From NCBI GenBank assembly GCA_937922655.1, contig CALAJH010000011.1, forward strand, positions 62,001 through 126,000: DNA of 64,000 bases. The letters run 5' to 3'. Source of the stretch: an uncultured Bacteroidia bacterium (GTDB taxonomy: Bacteria > Bacteroidota > Bacteroidia > J057 > CALAJH01). Below the pieces are notes generated by a model, which saw only the letters and a program-made list of their open reading frames with translations, had not been told where the DNA came from and ran no database searches. Within the stretch, counting starts at the first letter, position 1. Each line of letters begins with the position of its first letter. Below are positions 8,829 through 17,021 of this stretch, piece after piece. A program made the position numbers and the translations under genes.

Positions 8829-10040
8829 TTATTGTTGTTTTTCGTCCAAATCCAACGCTTGAACGCCCGTAGGTACGGGAGGCGGGGGCGGCGCTTCGGA
8901 AGTTTTGAAACTGATGACGGGCATAACGTCGACCTCGTCCAAATCCTCGTCGTAGGGTTCGTAAACGTTGTCGGCGAACTCGCTGCCCAACAAAAATCCG
9001 TAAGGCTGAAGCTCGTCGACGTGGTCGAAGACGACCTTGACCATCGCCAACATGGGTATGGCCAATATCATGCCCGCCACCCCCCAAATCATTTGTCCGA
9101 CGAACAGGGCCGTCATCGCCGCCATCGGGTTGATTTTTACTTTGTTGCCGACGATGCTCGGCGTTATCAAGTTGCTTTCGAGTACTTGGGTCAATCCGAA
9201 AACCACCGCCACCCCCACGAAATACCACCCCGAATCCTTGGTTACCACCGTAACCAACAACGTTAATATAAACCCCGTTGCCAAGCCGATATACGGCACC
9301 ACCACCAACATCCCCGACAAAAAACCCAATAGTACCGCATATTTGATGCCCAGTATCGTCAGCCCCAGCGTTATTATCGAACCAATGATGACCACTACGG
9401 TAAACAGCCCCACGACGTAATTTTGAGCGAGTTTTTCGATGTTGCGCACCACGCGTCGAAACGTTCGACTGCGGTTTTCGGGCGTTACAAGAATGAAAAA
9501 CTTATGAAACGATCTTCGATACAACAAAAAGAAAAAAGCAAAAACCAGACTCAAACCTATGGTCAGCATCAACCCCGTCGTTTTTTCAAAAGCCACTCCA
9601 ATGAGGGCGCCGGCGCCGTGTGAGGCCTCCGTCAATTCAAACTGTAACAGCTCGTCAACGTAACCGGGGTCGAGGTTGAGTTTGTCGACCGCCACCTCGT
9701 TGATTTTTTCCTTCGAGCTATTGACGATGTACGTGAATCTTTGGCGTAAAAGCGGCGCCTCGCTCGCGAACCCCGAAAACTGCATCGAAAAAAACGTCGC
9801 TATCGAACCGAAGGAAACGATAAGCCCCAAAAGCGCCAACACCACCGCCGCTATGGAAGGTATGCGCCACTTTTCCATACGTTTGACCGCCGGCAACAAC
9901 AACATCGCCAATATCAACGCGACACAAAGCGGTATCAGCACCGAGGCCGCCAACCACAACGTCAGTATTATCAGGCCCAAAAATTGCATTACGAACACCG
10001 CGCGCATATAGACGGGCATTCGCTCAAACCACTGTTTCAT
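8829..10040 (-). CDS. AI-2E family transporter (PF01594), YdiK/PerM-like permease
   Basis: 403 residues with about eight hydrophobic segments, in the pattern of the AI-2E transporter family: two or three helices at the start (YMRAVFVMQFLGLIILTLWLA), a soluble insert, and a C-terminal membrane block (LGFLSGMLVVVPYIGLATGFI, GQMIWGVAGMILAIPMLAMVKV). Members include an autoinducer-2 exporter and Na+(Li+)/H+ antiporters, so the substrate is open. The ATG at 10040 overlaps the mqnB stop by four bases (ATGA), so translation is probably coupled to mqnB. A longer frame from 10076 is rejected because it runs into mqnB. The C-terminal tail is acidic and proline-rich. Confidence 0.88.
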   Translation of the reverse strand: MKQWFERMPVYMRAVFVMQFLGLIILTLWLAASVLIPLCVALILAMLLLPAVKRMEKWRIPSIAAVVLALLGLIVSFGSIATFFSMQFSGFASEAPLLRQRFTYIVNSSKEKINEVAVDKLNLDPGYVDELLQFELTEASHGAGALIGVAFEKTTGLMLTIGLSLVFAFFFLLYRRSFHKFFILVTPENRSRTFRRVVRNIEKLAQNYVVGLFTVVVIIGSIITLGLTILGIKYAVLLGFLSGMLVVVPYIGLATGFILTLLVTVVTKDSGWYFVGVAVVFGLTQVLESNLITPSIVGNKVKINPMAAMTALFVGQMIWGVAGMILAIPMLAMVKVVFDHVDELQPYGFLLGSEFADNVYEPYDEDLDEVDVMPVISFKTSEAPPPPPVPTGVQALDLDEKQQ

Positions 10041-10696
10041 CGCTTCAAATTTAGTTCGTCTTCCAAAATTCGCCACAAAAAAATATTCATGTTTTCAATG
10101 GCGGGGCGAATTTTCCACATCGAAACGTTGCGCGGCGCCACAACGTTGGACACGGCGCGAAACGCCCAAAAATTCGTCTCGTGCCATAACGCCGATTGAA
10201 AAAACGCCGCGCCCTCCATGGTCTCCAAATCGGCGGCGAACTTTTTACAACGCAACGCTATGGTATTCTGCGTTCCCGAACAGGTTTGCACCGTCAATCC
10301 CGCGGCCGAACGAACTTTACCGTACGGCCGGGGATTGACGAAAACGTCTTGGGGCCGGTCGGAAAGCGGAAAACCGATTTCGGCGGCGGTCATGAAGCCG
10401 TCGGGCGTTTCGGCGCCGACGTCGCCGTAACGCTCGGAGACCACCTCCCAAATTCCGCCCAACTCCGCCTTCCCGTCGTAGGCCCCCGCAATACCGATAT
10501 TTATCCACAAATCGCATCTGTCGTCTTTTTGTGCAAAAAAAGCGGTTTTTAGCGCCGTGTTTGCCGCCCCCACTCCCGTTATCCATACCGAAATCGAACC
10601 GTTGCCGTAACCCCATGGCGTTTTTGGCAACGCGTAACGTTCAATCGTCGGCAAGGCCTCCAATTCCGTTGCCGCCACAACCGCGATTCTTTTCAC
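10037..10696 (-). CDS. mqnB: futalosine hydrolase
   Basis: 219 residues of the nucleoside phosphorylase/MTAN fold. Visible family motifs are VVAATELEA at the N-terminus, ITGVGAANTALKT, INIGIAGAY, and the purine/ribose site METMEGAAFFQSA (here LETMEGAAFFQSA) followed by FRAVSNVVAPRN. MqnB cleaves futalosine to dehypoxanthine futalosine and hypoxanthine in the alternative menaquinone pathway. A plain MTA/SAH nucleosidase is the main alternative; the FRAVSN..R ending favours MqnB. The start is a GTG at 10696, two bases after the adhesin stop at 10699; the longer frame reaching back to 10819 would lie inside the adhesin gene. No other mqn gene is in the window. Confidence 0.85.
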   Translation of the reverse strand: MKRIAVVAATELEALPTIERYALPKTPWGYGNGSISVWITGVGAANTALKTAFFAQKDDRCDLWINIGIAGAYDGKAELGGIWEVVSERYGDVGAETPDGFMTAAEIGFPLSDRPQDVFVNPRPYGKVRSAAGLTVQTCSGTQNTIALRCKKFAADLETMEGAAFFQSALWHETNFWAFRAVSNVVAPRNVSMWKIRPAIENMNIFLWRILEDELNLKR

Positions 10697-10698
10697 CG

Positions 10699-13600
10699 TT
10701 AGCGAATAATCGTTATCGTTCCGACGCGATACGCTTCCATGCCGGAAAACGTCGTCGCCGTATACTTGTAAACGAACACGCCTTCGGGAACGGGTTGATT
10801 CAGATACGTACCGTCCCAACGGATGGTTTCCAACAAGCCGTCAATCTCTTGCAAATAGACGCGGTGTCCCCAACGCCCGTAAATTTCCACTTTTTGTTTT
10901 TTCATCGACGGGGCGAAAATCGTCCATTCGTCGTTGACGCCGTCGCCGTTGGGGGAAAAGGCGTTGGGAATGGCGATGCTCATGCTGTCCGCGGCGCCGA
11001 TAATCGTGTACGTTCTTGACGTTTGGCCCCGGCATCCCGCATCGTTGGTGGCGGTGAGCGTTACGGTATATACGCCCGGAAGCAGAAATTGTTTTTTGGG
11101 GTGGGTTTCGTTGGAGGTCGAACCGTCGCCGAAGTCCCACGAGTAGGTGTTTTCGCCGCGCGTCAGATTTTCAAATTCTATGAGGGCCGCGCCTACGGCC
11201 AAGGTTTCCGCCGTCGGTGCAAAGGCGGCTCGGGGTTCGGAACGAATAAAAAACACGGACTCCGTACCACAGTCGCGCCTTTCATCCGCCCAATGGCGCA
11301 AAACGTGCCGTCCGTTGTTGAGGCTCGAAAGGTCGACGGCGTTTTGGGAAAGACGTTTTCCGTCGAGTTCCCAAAAGCCGGCGCCGGGGTCGGGCAAAGA
11401 AATCGTTCCCGCGTCTTGTCGGCAAACGTTGGAAATCGGAAAACGCAAGGCTTCGGTAACGGTGATTTTGACCTCGTCGCGACAAGGGCCGTAAGTATAG
11501 GCGAGCGTGTAAGTTCCCGGTTGTCCGACGAGCGCGTAATCGAAGTACGCCGCACCGTTGGAGAGCATGAGTCCGGGCCCCGTCCATTGACCGCCTTGGG
11601 GTTGTCCCGTACCGAGGAAAAGCGGCGAGCTTCGACCGTTTTCGACGCAAAGTTGTCGGTCGTCGCCCGCGCGGGCGAATCCCCCGCCCAATAAAACGTC
11701 GCTTTTGCGCACGCAACCGTAAGCGTCGGTTACGGTCAATTCGTAACGTCCGGGCGCGAGGCCGTTGGCCGTAGGGGCGTCCAAATTCGGATTGTGGCTC
11801 CAAACGAAACTGTAAGGCGTTGCGCCGCCCGTAACGTTGAAGGTAACGGAGCCGTCGCGGTCGCCTTCGCAGGTCTCGGGTTTGAGGCTTCCGGGGGTTA
11901 CGGTCAGTTCGTCGGCCTCGCCAATGACGAAGCCGAACACCGTTTCGCATCCGTTGGCGTCGCGTACGGGAACGGAATAATTTCCACCCGAAAGATTGAC
12001 GAGCGTATCGACCTCTTGGCCGCGCCGAAGCGTGCCGGCAAAAAAGACCCGATACGGATTTCCTTCGGCAAAAGGCGTTCCGCCCGTAATCCTGAAAGCG
12101 ACGTAACCGTTCTTTTCCCCTGCGCAACGCACGGCTTTCGTCGAAACGGTCAAGGCTTCGAGCGCCGGCGGTTCGGACAAAGAAAATATCGGCCCCGAAA
12201 CCCGACAGCCCGCGCTGTCCACGACGATAACCCGTACTTGGGGCGCGGCCGCCAATTGCGAAAACACAAACGTCGTTTGCAAGGGCGCACCCGCAACGTA
12301 ATCGTCGTTGATTCCTTCCAACAGCACCCGATAAGGCCGCGTTCCGCCCGAAACGCTCACCGTAATTCTACCCGAATTGTCGTCGAAACATTTGAGGTCT
12401 TGTCGGTCGGTTTCAAACAACAAGGGGGGACGGCTGCGCAACAAAACAACGAGTTCCTGCGTAACGCCGCAATTCAAAGCGTCCCGCACCCACAATCGAT
12501 ATTCGCCCGCCGGCAGATTGGGAAACGAATCCACGGCCGTATAGTCGATGTTTATCGGCACGTCCACGCCTTGCAGGCGATATTCGTAGGGCGGGGTTCC
12601 GCCGCCGCCTTGCGGGAATATCACGCCCGAATTGTCCCCCGCGCAAAAGACTTCGCGTGTAAACGCCCGTAAATACAGGACGGTGTCCGGACCGTCAAAG
12701 TTGATGGTCGCCGTCGTTCGACAACCGTTCGCATCCATAAAATAATAAACGTATTCTTGGCCGATGTCCAAACCGGTTACGTCGGTGGGATTGACGAAAT
12801 CTTGAAAATCGACGCCGTTGGCGGAAAAACGAAAAGGAGGGGTTCCATAGAATCCGTCGGGGTCGTCGGGGTCGGGACGGACGGACAATCGAATGCGTCC
12901 TTGCGCCTGACCTCGGCATCGGGGCGCCTCCAAAGTTTGGACCACCGCCTGAATGGGACGTTCGGGGTCGGTCAAAACAAATTCTTGAACGACGACGCAT
13001 CCGTAAGCGTCGGCCACGCGCACCGAATACGTGCCCGCCGCCAAATTCGAATACGTAACCGTCGTCCCCGATTGGGAAACGCCGCCGTCGAGTTGAAACG
13101 AATAGGGCGGCAAGCCGTTGGAAACCCCTACGCTTATAGAGCCGTCCGAACCGCCCGGACACGTCGGCGTAACAAAAGAAAACACGGGATTGAGCGGTTC
13201 GTCGGGCGGGGTCATGGCAAACGGGCGCGAGGTGGTACATTGCGCCGCGTCCGCCACAAAGAATAAGTAATTTCCCGCCGGAACGGGATCGAAAATATTC
13301 GAGGCTTGGAAAGTTGTGCCGTTGGACGAATATCGAAACGGCGGCGTTCCACCCGAAACGACCACCCGTATCCGTCCGTCACCCGCAATGACTCCGTTTT
13401 CATCGGGACAACCCGCAAAACGTTCGATAACGAAATTAAACGTCGGTGGGCCGGGTTGAAGGCTGTCCACTTGCGCCGCCGTCGTCAGTTCGCATCCCGC
13501 CGCGTCGCGAACGACGAAAACATACGAACCATAAGCCAAGTTCGTAAACACGTTCGAGGTTTGAAACGCCGGCGCACCCGTTTGAAGGGCGTATTGATAA

Positions 13601-15789
13601 GGGGGATTGCCGCCCGTGGCGTCGACGCGTACGGCGCCGTTTTGGGTACAGGAAACGAGTTGGGTGACGGTTGCGGCAACGGTCAAAGCGTTGGCCGGCG
13701 GCCCAACGTTGAAATTGACGCTTACGGTGCAACCGACGCGGTCTCTGACGACGACGCCGTGCGCCCCGATGGCCAGATTCGAGAAGTTGGGCGTGGAAAC
13801 GAACGCGCCGCCGTCGAGCGAATATTCGTAGGGGATAATGCCTCCGGAGGCGACAATGGACACGCTACCCGTACCGCCGGAACAGACGGCGTTGGCAACG
13901 TTTGCGGTGGCGGCCAAGTCGGTGGGGACGAAGGCGACGGTCAAGTTGAGGGTTTCTGCGCAACCGTTGGCGTCGCGGGCGGTGAGCGTATAACTTCCGG
14001 GCGCCAATCCGGTGAAAAGCCCGGTTGTATTGCTTGTACCGGGGGAAAGGATAAACGTGTGGGGCGTTTGTCCGGAATTGACGGCGGCGGAAATTTCGCC
14101 GTTGTTGCCGCAGGAGGCATTGACAACGACGGCCGTGGGCGCCGCATACTCGTAGTTGTAGGTTTGCGCGGCGGACAATTGGGATTCGCAACCGCGCTGG
14201 TCGCGTACGCGAAAGGTATGCAAACCGGGGGTCAATCCCGTAAAAACGGGATTGGTTTGAAAACTTCCGCCGTCCACGGAATATTCCAAGGGGGGCGAAC
14301 CACCCGTGGCAACGGCGGTAATGTTTCCGACGGGGTTTTGGGGACAAGGGTGCGGGGTTACGACGAGCGTTAATGCGGGCGGTCCGCCGACGGCCGACGA
14401 TTGTGGAAATTGGTAATTGAAGCGGGAAAGGCCGTTTTGTCCCGGAGCGGCGCCGTGTTCGGGGGCGTTGTTCAAAAGACAGGTGGCGGCGTTGTTAATG
14501 GGGTCTTCGGAAAGGACGTTAATGCCGTTTTGTCCGCCGGCGACGTTGATGACGACGGTCGGAGGGGCGTTGGGGGAAGAGAGGGCGACAACGCCGCCGC
14601 CGCCGCCGCCGCCCGGCCCCATACATCGGGTGTTGTCGTGCCAGACGTCTCCACCTTTGCCGCCGCGGGCGTTGAGCGTAAGATTTTGGACGTTGGGGCA
14701 AACGATGAAAATACCGCCGCCGCCGCCGCCGCCGCCCGCGCCCTCGTAATAAGTTACGGGTGCGGAAAAACCGTTGGCGGAAACGGAGCGATTGTTGCCG
14801 TCGATGGCGCCGGCACGAATGAAAACGAGTCCGCCGCCGTTGCGTCCGGAGGGTTGGCCGTCGAGGTTGCCGTTGTCGGAGTAGTTGTTGATTTCTCCGC
14901 TTCCGCCGCCGCCGCCAAGAAAAACGCGGCTCAGGCCGGCGCCAAGAAAGGATTGAAGCGAGCGGCCGCCTTCGCCGCCCAGCGCCGCGCCGGCGCCGCA
15001 ACCGTTGGAAGAGTTGATGTTTCCGCCGCGTCCGGCTTGGGCGAAACCGCCGCCGCCGCCGCCGCCGCCGTTGTGTCGATTGCCGCCGCCGCCGCCGTTG
15101 GCCATGGCGCCGCGCGCGCGAATGTCCTCGCCGAAATGCGCCGCCCCTTCCCCTTTACGACCCGCCACAAACTGCATGTCGTACTCCTCGGGTTGGGAGG
15201 CCATAAAAAAACCGTAGGGCAAACCCAAAAACGGACAAACATTGTGATCCATGGGCGTAACGGCGCCGCCGCGAAAGCCTTTTCCCGAAACGTCCACGTT
15301 CGCCGCAAACGTCAGCGTTCCTTCGACCTCCAAAGCCAAAACGCCGCCCGTAACGCCGTTCCATTCCGCCGCCGTCAGTGTCCCGTTTATCACCACGTCC
15401 CCCGAATATTTCGGTACGTATATCATTTGCACCAAGTCGGCGGGAGTGTAAGAATTCAAAAGCTGATAAGCCAAAGTAACGACGTTGCCGGAGACCGACA
15501 AAACTTCGGAAAATTCGTAGAGTCCCGTGTTGTTTACCGCCGTAATCGAACCAAACTCAACGGGGTCGGTGTGCGAAGAAGGCTGACTGCGGTTTATGGT
15601 CAAGCCTTTCATTTGAATGATGAGCACGCGGTCGCCGGGCGCGACTATCGAACCGTTTTCAACCGTTACCTGCGATAGACAATAATCGAAATCCACCACG
15701 GGCGTGTAACGATTGACGACGCCGGAAACGGGGTTCTGGGCCGGCACCGCTGCCGCCGTAAAAATCCAAAATATAAATCCCCTCAACAT
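10699..15789 (-). CDS. giant T9SS-secreted adhesin with SprB repeats, PKD domain and type B sorting domain
   Basis: 1696 residues from the ATG at 15789, which gives a short signal peptide (MLRGFIFWIFTAAAVPAQ). Order of parts: an N-terminal beta-rich region; a block very rich in glycine (runs of up to nine Gly, coded near 14580-15090); about 11 SprB-type repeats of 65-80 residues, each with a Cys near its start and a VRDxxGC ending (for example ISVGVSNGLPP..VRVADAYGC); a PKD domain (YSWDFGDGSTSNETHP); and a C-terminal gliding-motility-associated sorting domain (NAFSPNGDGVNDEW..GRWGHRVY..PVPEGVFVYKY). Such proteins are exported by T9SS and displayed on the surface, as SprB is in gliding Flavobacteria. 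An adhesin role is inferred. mqnB follows after two bases. Confidence 0.93.
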   Translation of the reverse strand: MLRGFIFWIFTAAAVPAQNPVSGVVNRYTPVVDFDYCLSQVTVENGSIVAPGDRVLIIQMKGLTINRSQPSSHTDPVEFGSITAVNNTGLYEFSEVLSVSGNVVTLAYQLLNSYTPADLVQMIYVPKYSGDVVINGTLTAAEWNGVTGGVLALEVEGTLTFAANVDVSGKGFRGGAVTPMDHNVCPFLGLPYGFFMASQPEEYDMQFVAGRKGEGAAHFGEDIRARGAMANGGGGGNRHNGGGGGGGGFAQAGRGGNINSSNGCGAGAALGGEGGRSLQSFLGAGLSRVFLGGGGGSGEINNYSDNGNLDGQPSGRNGGGLVFIRAGAIDGNNRSVSANGFSAPVTYYEGAGGGGGGGGIFIVCPNVQNLTLNARGGKGGDVWHDNTRCMGPGGGGGGGVVALSSPNAPPTVVINVAGGQNGINVLSEDPINNAATCLLNNAPEHGAAPGQNGLSRFNYQFPQSSAVGGPPALTLVVTPHPCPQNPVGNITAVATGGSPPLEYSVDGGSFQTNPVFTGLTPGLHTFRVRDQRGCESQLSAAQTYNYEYAAPTAVVVNASCGNNGEISAAVNSGQTPHTFILSPGTSNTTGLFTGLAPGSYTLTARDANGCAETLNLTVAFVPTDLAATANVANAVCSGGTGSVSIVASGGIIPYEYSLDGGAFVSTPNFSNLAIGAHGVVVRDRVGCTVSVNFNVGPPANALTVAATVTQLVSCTQNGAVRVDATGGNPPYQYALQTGAPAFQTSNVFTNLAYGSYVFVVRDAAGCELTTAAQVDSLQPGPPTFNFVIERFAGCPDENGVIAGDGRIRVVVSGGTPPFRYSSNGTTFQASNIFDPVPAGNYLFFVADAAQCTTSRPFAMTPPDEPLNPVFSFVTPTCPGGSDGSISVGVSNGLPPYSFQLDGGVSQSGTTVTYSNLAAGTYSVRVADAYGCVVVQEFVLTDPERPIQAVVQTLEAPRCRGQAQGRIRLSVRPDPDDPDGFYGTPPFRFSANGVDFQDFVNPTDVTGLDIGQEYVYYFMDANGCRTTATINFDGPDTVLYLRAFTREVFCAGDNSGVIFPQGGGGTPPYEYRLQGVDVPINIDYTAVDSFPNLPAGEYRLWVRDALNCGVTQELVVLLRSRPPLLFETDRQDLKCFDDNSGRITVSVSGGTRPYRVLLEGINDDYVAGAPLQTTFVFSQLAAAPQVRVIVVDSAGCRVSGPIFSLSEPPALEALTVSTKAVRCAGEKNGYVAFRITGGTPFAEGNPYRVFFAGTLRRGQEVDTLVNLSGGNYSVPVRDANGCETVFGFVIGEADELTVTPGSLKPETCEGDRDGSVTFNVTGGATPYSFVWSHNPNLDAPTANGLAPGRYELTVTDAYGCVRKSDVLLGGGFARAGDDRQLCVENGRSSPLFLGTGQPQGGQWTGPGLMLSNGAAYFDYALVGQPGTYTLAYTYGPCRDEVKITVTEALRFPISNVCRQDAGTISLPDPGAGFWELDGKRLSQNAVDLSSLNNGRHVLRHWADERRDCGTESVFFIRSEPRAAFAPTAETLAVGAALIEFENLTRGENTYSWDFGDGSTSNETHPKKQFLLPGVYTVTLTATNDAGCRGQTSRTYTIIGAADSMSIAIPNAFSPNGDGVNDEWTIFAPSMKKQKVEIYGRWGHRVYLQEIDGLLETIRWDGTYLNQPVPEGVFVYKYTATTFSGMEAYRVGTITIIR
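14578..15090 (-). repeat. GGC-codon tracts encoding polyglycine in the adhesin
   Basis: At least three pure or nearly pure (GCC)n tracts on the plus strand, near 14588-14612, 14708-14737 and 15045-15085, are runs of GGC glycine codons in the minus-strand adhesin. A run of one codon is prone to replication slippage, which here would change loop length in steps of one residue without shifting frame. Confidence 0.8.
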
Positions 15790-15794
15790 ATATG

Positions 15795-15802
15795 CAAAGT
15801 TA
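15795..15802 (-). promoter_or_regulatory. TAnnTTTG -7 box only five bases from the adhesin ATG
   Basis: TAACTTTG on the minus strand followed by CATAT and the ATG. With transcription starting a few bases after the box, the mRNA would begin at or next to the start codon. Confidence 0.6.
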
Positions 15803-16359
15803 TATAAAACAATGGTATTTATTCGTGCTTTTTCGACGGACGGGGCAGAGTAAGGCCGTGAATAGCGACTTTTTCGGAAGGAACAAAAAACACGCAACAG
15901 GACCATTTCTTCGTCAATTGTCGAAGCCCGCCGTTTTCATTTTCATTGTTTCATTTTTTAAGACGGCCCGTTGAAAGCGGTTGTCGTCGCTTTTTGAAAT
16001 CCATTTACCATTGTGAAGCCCCTACGAGTCGGAAAACGATTGGGGCCCTTTTACCATTTTCAAAAAACTTACGGAACCATGCGTATAAACAAAAAATTAA
16101 AAAAATTATTGTTTTTTATTCTAAATTATTTGGTCTTGAAGCGCTTAACGGCAATTTCAATGTTTTTAATCAATTTTAATATAGAAATTGGAAGAAGGTC
16201 GAGATGAACCGATGCGTTCTTTTTTGATTTTTAAAACGGAATTTGCATCCATAAAAAGTACTTGCTCGGTGCAACCGAAAAAAAATGCGGGGAGGAGAAA
16301 GTAAAAATGTACGTGTTGTAGAAATCGTTAAATTTCGCCCGCAATCATAGTTGAGACGT
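15803..16359. other. AT-rich intergenic island between the adhesin and plsY
   Basis: About 560 bases with no supported gene. The middle (roughly 16080-16260) is much richer in A and T than the rest of the window. A 42-codon frame from an ATG at 16082 (MRINKKLKKLLFF, then hydrophobic and basic) exists but has no visible family. Just upstream of plsY, GGGGAGGAGAAAG at 16289-16301 looks like a strong ribosome binding site in front of a four-codon frame (ATG at 16307, TAG at 16319). I recognise no structured RNA here. Confidence 0.4.
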
Positions 16360-16995
16360 ATGGAAACGGCGATGGCAATGGTGGCGGCTTACGTCTTGGG
16401 TTCTTTGCCGCCCGCGATATGGATAAGCAGGTACTTTTACGGTTCGGATATACGCACGCACGGCAGCGGCAACGCCGGCAGCACGAATATGTACCGTGTT
16501 TACGGATTTAAGGCCGGTTTTGCGACGCAGTTGCTGGACGTGCTTAAAGGTTGGTTGGCGGCGATGCTTCCGGTGTGGTTCTTGGCTTTCGAGGGCTCCG
16601 AAAGCCGAACGGTTCAACAGCTTTTGTGCGGCGTGGCGGCGGTTGTCGGGCACGTCTACACCGTTTTTGCGGGGTTTAAAGGAGGAAAAGGGGTGAATAC
16701 TATATTGGGTATGATGTTGGCGATAGCTCCGGGCGCCTGCGGCGTGGGCGTGGCCGTGTTCGTGGTCGTGCTTTTGGTCTTTCAAATGGTTTCTTTGGCC
16801 TCGATGATTGCCGTTGGCTCTTTTCCCGTTTACGTTTTGCTGACCGACCCCGACAACCGTGTTTTGTTTGCGGTGGGCGTGGCGTTGTTTGTATACATCG
16901 TTTTTACCCACCGTACGAACCTGCGTCGTATGATGGCGGGCAAGGAATCGAAAGTGGATTTAATCGCCAAACTAAGGGGTAAAGCGAAAAAATAA
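16360..16995 (+). CDS. plsY: glycerol-3-phosphate acyltransferase (acyl-phosphate dependent)
   Basis: 211 residues, all hydrophobic helices plus the PlsY signatures: GSGNAGSTNMYRVYG (loop 1), FKGGKGVNT (loop 2) and THRTNLRRMMAGKE near the end. It transfers the acyl group from acyl-phosphate to glycerol-3-phosphate, the first step of phospholipid synthesis in the inner membrane. I take the ATG at 16360 as start; a TTG three codons earlier at 16351 is possible. nhaA begins 26 bases after its stop but has its own promoter box in the gap. Confidence 0.95.
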   Translation: METAMAMVAAYVLGSLPPAIWISRYFYGSDIRTHGSGNAGSTNMYRVYGFKAGFATQLLDVLKGWLAAMLPVWFLAFEGSESRTVQQLLCGVAAVVGHVYTVFAGFKGGKGVNTILGMMLAIAPGACGVGVAVFVVVLLVFQMVSLASMIAVGSFPVYVLLTDPDNRVLFAVGVALFVYIVFTHRTNLRRMMAGKESKVDLIAKLRGKAKK

Positions 16996-16996
16996 C

Positions 16997-17004
16997 TATT
17001 TTTG
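16997..17004 (+). promoter_or_regulatory. TAnnTTTG -7 promoter box for nhaA
   Basis: TATTTTTG on the plus strand, 17 bases before the nhaA ATG and directly after the plsY stop. It supports the long N-terminal start of nhaA. Confidence 0.55.
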
Positions 17005-17021
17005 CGGCAAAAATCCGACGG

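Noticed and set aside
14401-15678. 425-codon Ala-rich frame antisense to the adhesin
   Set aside because: It is the complement of the GGC glycine tracts; no independent start signal or family.
15946-16207. two overlapping open frames of 64-77 codons in the AT-rich island
   Set aside because: AT-driven, mutually overlapping and without family; only the spacer itself is reported.
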